Under the pieces are notes generated by a model. It saw only the letters and a list, made by a program, of their open reading frames with translations. It was not told the DNA's origin and made no database searches. The position numbers and the translations under genes were made by a program. Positions 58,773-64,000 of a stretch of DNA of 64,000 bases are shown here, piece after piece; positions within the stretch are counted from its first letter, which is position 1, and every line of letters begins with the position of its first letter. This DNA comes from Pyropia yezoensis (Eukaryota > Rhodophyta > Bangiophyceae > Bangiales > Bangiaceae), in contig CM020620.1 of assembly GCA_009829735.1 (NCBI GenBank), positions 14,505,420 through 14,569,419 of the forward strand, read 5' to 3'.

Positions 58773-59067
58773 CACTGGGAGGGCCTCGCCGACTTGCGGA
58801 CCCATCCCTGTCGTAAGAAAGATGTCCGGAGGTACTCCCTTCGTGACGCGGGGGCTGCTGCTGAGTCGACAGCAGCCGTTGGACAAACTCTTGTCCAATA
58901 GCGAGGCGAGTTACTTCGGCTGACAACGTCTGGCGCGCCGTGGCTGAGTCGCCCGAAACAAGGAAGTGACTTACACGCCGGGTGACCCAAGCCAGCGTGT
59001 CAAGGGAGGCCACGAGTGAGGCCTCCACAGTGACGTCATACATGATGGCTCCCAGGTTGGGAAGCAT
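58768..59067 (-). pseudogene. Truncated gag-like N-terminus cut by element E
   Basis: From ATG 59067 the minus strand encodes about 99 residues of mixed composition (MYDVTVEASLVASLDTLAWV, SAEVTRLAIGQEFVQRLL, then a polar tail). The frame ends inside the LTR of element E at 58768, so the protein is truncated. Beyond the other end of E, the minus strand at about 53780-53620 has a similarly polar open stretch (LGYAPPFPPYDLG, SSQRLNDLFFSEK) that may be its continuation. Size and style suggest the start of a retroelement gag. Confidence 0.4.
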
Positions 59068-61259
59068 CTCGCCGACGCCACGCGCGATCGGTGTAGTGGT
59101 CTTACGTACTTTAGGCGCGTAGCACCCAGAACACACAGAGAAACAACCCACCAAGAACGCATGGAGACAGGAGAGATACCGAACCGCCGACCGCCTGGCT
59201 GGTTCACGCGGGGATCCGCGACCAGGACGACAGTGTTCAAGCACACGCAAGTCTGTTTTTTTCGAATGGGGAAGCAACGCGCACCCCCACGCACACTCTT
59301 ACCCTCTCTCACCCGCACCCAGCAACCCTCCACACCGGGCCACGTGCGGGCCAATCAAAACCCTCCAACATGTCCGGAGGGCCCCCTCCCCAACGGATCA
59401 TCCCTGCCAGCGGGGCAGGAACCTCCAAGATACGGGGAAGAGGAGCCCCGCCGGACATCAGTGCCATCACTCAAGATCTCCCCAATCTCACAATCACGCA
59501 AAATACACAATCAAAATCCAAACCCCAAATGCATCCCATCCCGGAATATTGACCAATGGCCAATTCCGGTCAGGGGAAATTCCCATACACTGGAAATCCC
59601 AACATGGGCGCCAGAACCAATGGCGACCCGGTCCCATCTCCATAGGAGGGGACCAATCGGAAGCCAGTAAAATCCCAAGGGGCCAAATCGGCCCCGTCCT
59701 CCTCCCTAGGAAGGTGGGCACAGGGGTGCGACGCGATCTCTACGAGGCCCCCCCACGTGAAGGGCCCGTAGGGTCCCTACACTTCCCACACCTCCAGGTG
59801 GTTGCGACCCGCGACCCAGACACTGGGGCAAAAATATCTGGGTGCCCAACGGGCGGCGGAAGCAATGCCACTTGGCAGCATGCCGTCCCCACCGCCGAGT
59901 GTACTCATCCCCATGAGGGGGGGTGGATGACACTGGGTCAGCTCGGCCCCATGGTTTTCCCCCTTGGGGGGACAAACGTGACCGCCCACAGCGAGCGACA
60001 GGGGGGGGATACGTGGAGACACCCCATCCAAACCACCAACCGAGGGGTGGCGGACGCAGCAAGGATAGGGCCGGTCGCTTCCCACAGCCCCGCCCGCACA
60101 GGGTGGGGATGTGAGGGGACTGGCATTTCTAGCATAGCCGGGAGCGAGGGGTTTGGGGGCCTTCTGTGCACCCCCCTCAGCCCTGTGTTAGGGGGCCAAG
60201 GGGTAGAAGAGGGCCGCCTGCCCACCCGTAAGGGGTGGATCGGAGCGGGAGGGGTGCCAACGGGTGCTCGCCGCAAGGACGGCCACGGTCTCCTCCCCCC
60301 CTCGGCTCCACCTCGCTGCCACCGGTCTGCGCGCGTCCCCCTCTTCCTCACCCTAAGGGTGGGGGTGGCATCCACGCACTTCCCCCCTCCGTCTCCTGCG
60401 GAGAGTGGCCAGTCATGGCTACCCTGTTGGGGCCATCGGACCACACCGCCACCATGGGTGACGGCCGCGGACCCGTATCCCCTTCGGCTCCTTCTTCCCC
60501 CCGTGGCCCTTCGGCCACGCGGATGCCACCCGCCCCTCCGGGCGACGTCCTGATGGACGACGCCGGGAGCGGCCGGGGTGATGCCGGTCCGGCTTCGCCG
60601 GCCGAAGTGCCTGTACCACCGTTGGCGGACTCGGGGGGCCTGGCCCCCTTCCTTCTTCCCTGCCGCTTCGGCCCGACTACCCGTCACCCTGAGGGTGACT
60701 TGCAGACAAGACGTCAACCATCCCAAGGGTGGCGACTAGTTCCAGCGTAAGGCTTAAGGCAGGGCTTGGGGACTAAGGCTCCCGCAAGGAAATCCCAAGG
60801 TAACCAAGGGACCTCCACAAGTGTGACCAATGGTCACGCTTCATCTCTGCGCACAAGTACTGCGTACTCTCGTCCGTGCCGGTGGCCCCTAGGGTCACCC
60901 TGGAGCCATACTGGCACCGAGTTGCCAGTGTATCCGTCATCTGCAAGGCGTGGTCGGGGTACCCCCGTGCAGCGGACCCCATGGGGGTCGAGCAAAACAA
61001 TTTTCTGATCAAGACGCGAAGGAAGAGGGCGGCCGTTCACCACCGTTCCCCGTCGACGTCGACCCCCTCCACACCAATTCCGGTGTCGATGCCATCGAAG
61101 AGGACGCACCTCCAACATTTGAAACCGCGACCTCGCCATTACTAGGGAAAACACTCACTCTTTGTGCTATGCACAGATTCATTTGGCGCATAGTACCCTA
61201 AGCGCTTGATGTACTCATCTCATTCTGCAGCCACTCCCTTTGGGAGATGGTTGCTATTC
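59068..61259. other. Unresolved repeat-like region with small frames
   Basis: No domain is recognisable. A 60-codon plus-strand frame at 59370 (MSGGPPPQRIIPASG) and long shadow frames around 59.5-60.7 kb lack support. The region lies downstream of pol of element F on the minus strand, so it should contain its 3' non-coding end; no LTR could be paired. Confidence 0.35.
60415..60750 (+). CDS. Small plus-strand frame antisense to element F
   Basis: ATG 60415 opens 111 codons with a Pro/Ser-rich, partly acidic sequence (MATLLGPSDHTATMGDG, GDVLMDDAGSGRGDAG) ending TAA at 60748-60750. It lies left of a minus-strand gypsy pol and on the opposite strand. This is the same relative place as the start of the large antisense ORF in copies A and B. 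There is no clear similarity to those N-termini beyond acidity and low complexity, so it may be a decayed analogue or chance. Confidence 0.25.
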   Translation: MATLLGPSDHTATMGDGRGPVSPSAPSSPRGPSATRMPPAPPGDVLMDDAGSGRGDAGPASPAEVPVPPLADSGGLAPFLLPCRFGPTTRHPEGDLQTRRQPSQGWRLVPA

Positions 61260-64000
61260 TTATTCTTCCGTCCCCTCTTGGGGGAAGAGTCGGGACCCTT
61301 GGTACCGTCCCTTGATGGGGAGCTTGTGCCTTCGGACATATTTTAGCAGAGCCGCCCGTGGCACACCCTTCTTGGGGTGCCAAGTATCCCCTTCGGGACC
61401 GTGGCCAAACCACCGCACCCGGAAGTCCAAGTCGGGCTTCCCTTCTTCGTCCTCCACCCACTGGTGGCCGACGATCTGTTCGAACACGTCCTTCCCCGGG
61501 GATTCCTCGGGGCATTCGTTGATCGACTCCCGGGCTTCCCGCGCCCGCATCCATACTGGATCCCCTGCCTTAGGCGGGGTAGCACGTAAGATACTGTCTT
61601 TACTCTGGGTCTGTTCTCCCGTAGGTGTTTCGATAAGAAACCGTTGCCCGTCTGTGCGTAGCACCATATACGGTCCTTTCGTCCTTGAAGACATTATCGA
61701 CCGCCCCTTAGCATAGGATTTCACATAAACCCAATCTCCTTGAGACATAGTCTTTTTTTCTTCTTGTATACCAGCGTCATAAACGCGTTTGTAGGCCTCT
61801 TGGGCCTTATCCAAATTCTTCCTAATCCGGGGGATTAGTGACGAACTTCCTTCACATATTGAACCGCCGCCGTATCGGCGTCAGGCTCTTCCGTGTCCAC
61901 AGAGCGTACCTTAAGTATGCGCTCAATATTCGACGCTTGTAAGCGCCGAGGGCTCACAAAAGTCATTGGGGCTACCCCAGTGCTCGAATGCACCTGCATA
62001 TTATATGCAGTCGTAAGGAGGGACACATAGCGATCCCATTCCCGCGGGTGCTCGGACGAGTACGTCCGTAGCTGCCGCATGATTGTCTTGTTATACCGTT
62101 CCACTTGACCGTTGGTCTGTGGGTGATACGGAGTCTTATAGTTTGTGGAGATCCTTAGGAGCCCCATGACTCCTTGGAAATAGACGGCCGCAAATTGAGG
62201 TCCGTTGTCCGTCAGAATAGAATCCGGGATGCCATACGCAGCCACCCAATAATCGATAAATGCAGAGGCTACCCCAAGGGCAGTCGTGTCCGATAGTGGG
62301 ACCGCCCCAACCAATTTGGTGAACCGGTCGCACATCACCACGAGCATGGTGTGCCCATTCTCCGTCTTCGGAAGGGGACCCAGGAAATCCATGGCCACCG
62401 ATTGGAATGGCTCATGGGCGGGGAAAAGCTTCATAGAAGACTTATGCCTCCTATCCGATATACGGTTCTTGGTACATCCTGGGCAGTTATAGACATACCC
62501 GTATACATCCGCCACTAGGGCGGGCCAATAAAAATACTGGCGCATGGTCCTGTACATCTTCTGGGAACCCGGATGACCCGCCGTAGGCGCATCATGATAC
62601 ATTTATAGAACACGCTTCCGCAGCGATTCCGGGATGACCCATTGGTCATTCCCCCCGAGTAGGGAGTGGCGACACAGTACACCATCATCGTCTTCAAAGA
62701 AGAAGGCGTTCCGCTGCCAGCGGGCATCCTTTGGAGGGATGAGAGGCCCCTCCATCCGGCGTTACTTGCAAAACTCATCAGAGCCCTGGGCCTCAATGAG
62801 CTCTCGAAGTGTAATCTTCCCGAGGCCCTTAGGGTTTCGGTCTGTGAGGGCCTTTGCTGACCGGGTCATTGCCAATACGGGTATCTGGTCATCCAAAGGT
62901 GTCCTATCCAAGCCATCCGTAGGAAGGCGAGACAGGGCATCAGCCGCTTTGTGGTCCTTCCCCGGTTTGTGCTTAATTTGGTACGAGAATTCCGCCAAGC
63001 GGAGCCTCCAGCCCGTAAGGCGTCGATTAGGGCTATTGCTTGTCATCACAGAAGTGAGGGCAGAATGGTCACAGCGCACCAAAATTCGGATCCTTCCAAG
63101 AAGGAACGCAGGTAGGTCACTGACCATACCACTCCGAGTGCCTCAATTTCTGTGGCACAATAGTTCCGTTCGGCCTGGGATAGACCCCGACTAAAATACC
63201 CGACGGGGAGATACTTCCCGTCCTCTTGTTGTTGCAGCAAGGCACAGCCCAGCTGCTCATAGCTGGCGTCCACCTCCAAAATATAATGGGCTCCCTCCCG
63301 AGGGATGGCCAAAATAGGAGGCTTCAAGAGGCAGTCGCGAAGCTCTTCGAACGCCGCTTGAGTCTCTTCCGTTGGAGGAGGTAGTTCCTTGGCTATGTGC
63401 GTACTAGTCAGCACGTTCAGCGGTCGAGCGATACGGGCAAAATTCGGGACAAACCTTCGGTATACCCCACACGTGCCCAAGAAGCTCTTCAGCTGCGTTT
63501 GTGTACGCGGATAATGCAACCCCTTCAGGGCTTTGGTATTCTTCTCATTCACGGCCACACGCCCTGGGCGGATGACATGTCCCAAATATTCGACCTCCCT
63601 TTGAAATAGGTGGCACTTGGACGCCTTCGGCGACACGCCGTTCTCCTTGAGGAGACTCAAAACGTGTTCCAAGTGGTGCAGGTGCTCCTCGTCAGAACGA
63701 GAAAAGACGATAACATCGTTTAAATATACGAGGCAGGTCTGCCACTTCACACCAGCCAGGATAATATCCATAGCTCTCTGATCGTTGCTGGAGCGTTGCA
63801 GAGCCCAAAGGGCAACCGCGTACATTGCCATATGCCCTTATGGCACGTAAATGCCGTTAGGTGCTTATCCTCTGGTGCAATAGGAATTTGCCAATATCCA
63901 GCGTTACAATCTAGGGTGCTACACACCCTGGCTTCCCCAAGGGAGTCCAAGCATTCATCCATCCTTGGGATAGGATATGCGTCCTTCACCGTGACGAGGT
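61260..64000 (-). pseudogene. pol: Decayed Ty3/gypsy Pol, element F, runs off the window
   Basis: Minus-strand pieces in changing frames give reverse transcriptase from the right edge (YPIPRMDECLDSLGEA, LPFGLCNAPAT), then LVYLNDVIVFS, where the catalytic YLDD reads YLND. RNase H (YILEVDASYEQLG, CATEIEALGVVW) follows. Integrase has an intact zinc site (YHDAPTAGHPGS...CPGC) and DDE core (MDFLGPLP, LTDNGPQFAA, NGQVERYN). A GPY/F-like module and a chromodomain (DFRVRWFGHGPEGDTW) end near 61260. Breaks are seen near 63.80, 63.09, 62.78, 62.60 and 61.82 kb. The element is dead and older than E. It is related to D in style. Confidence 0.88.

Noticed and set aside
59549-60553. 334-codon plus-strand frame left of element F
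   Set aside because: Composition is Gly/Pro/Arg-rich without domain, and a comparable minus-strand frame overlaps it. No support for coding.
1-64000. tRNA and rRNA genes
   Set aside because: I looked for tRNA-like T-arm and anticodon-arm motifs. The only good match was the tRNA-iMet complement in the copia primer site, which is not a tRNA gene.

Overview
The window is nuclear DNA of a eukaryote with a very GC-rich genome. Host genes have long G or C homopolymers, Ala/Gly/Pro-rich inserts and almost no introns; one 239-nt intron is visible. The gene set (plastid-type Shewanella-like phosphatase, a cysteinyl-tRNA synthetase with a transit-like N-terminus, class I ribonucleotide reductase R2) and the load of chromodomain Ty3/gypsy, copia and DIRS elements fit a bangiophyte red alga (Porphyra/Pyropia type). 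That assignment is an inference from style, not a sequence match.

Layout. 0-11.4 kb holds host genes: a secreted PI-PLC-X-like protein (-), an unrecognised Ala-rich protein (+, broken in a poly-G run), ribonucleotide reductase R2 (-, two exons), cysteinyl-tRNA synthetase (+, broken in a 23-G run) and a Shewanella-like protein phosphatase (-). 11.4-16.0 kb is GC-rich DNA with one possible terminal exon and a stretch that looks like a decayed or unspliced membrane-protein gene. From 16.0 kb to the end the window is almost entirely retrotransposons, interrupted by about 1.2 kb of host-like DNA at 40.7-41.9 kb.

Retroelements, left to right: a truncated Ty1/copia element whose primer binding site matches the anticodon arm of initiator tRNA-Met (16.0-17.55 kb); two copies (A, 17.7-26.1 kb; B, 26.1-36.9 kb) of a minus-strand chromodomain Ty3/gypsy element, each with a large extra reading frame on the opposite strand between pol and the 3' LTR; an integrase remnant; a 500-N gap; a gag-LTR remnant of the same family (C); an old plus-strand gypsy (D, about 42-53.7 kb) interrupted by a solo LTR of the A/B family with a 5-bp target duplication and by a 4.6-kb DIRS/PAT-like tyrosine-recombinase element with split direct repeats; a young minus-strand gypsy (E, 53.8-58.8 kb) with near-identical 673-bp LTRs, an in-frame internal deletion in pol and a zinc-finger frame upstream of gag; and a decayed minus-strand gypsy pol (F, 61.3-64 kb) running off the window.

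The most interesting item is the antisense frame of the A/B family. It has 823 codons open in copy B and is homologous over its length in copy A except for one C-to-T nonsense change. In the stretch I aligned base by base, substitutions are mostly synonymous. It matches no family I recognise, is preceded by an LTR with a plus-strand TATAAA, and ends in a convergent zone full of short hairpins facing the end of pol.
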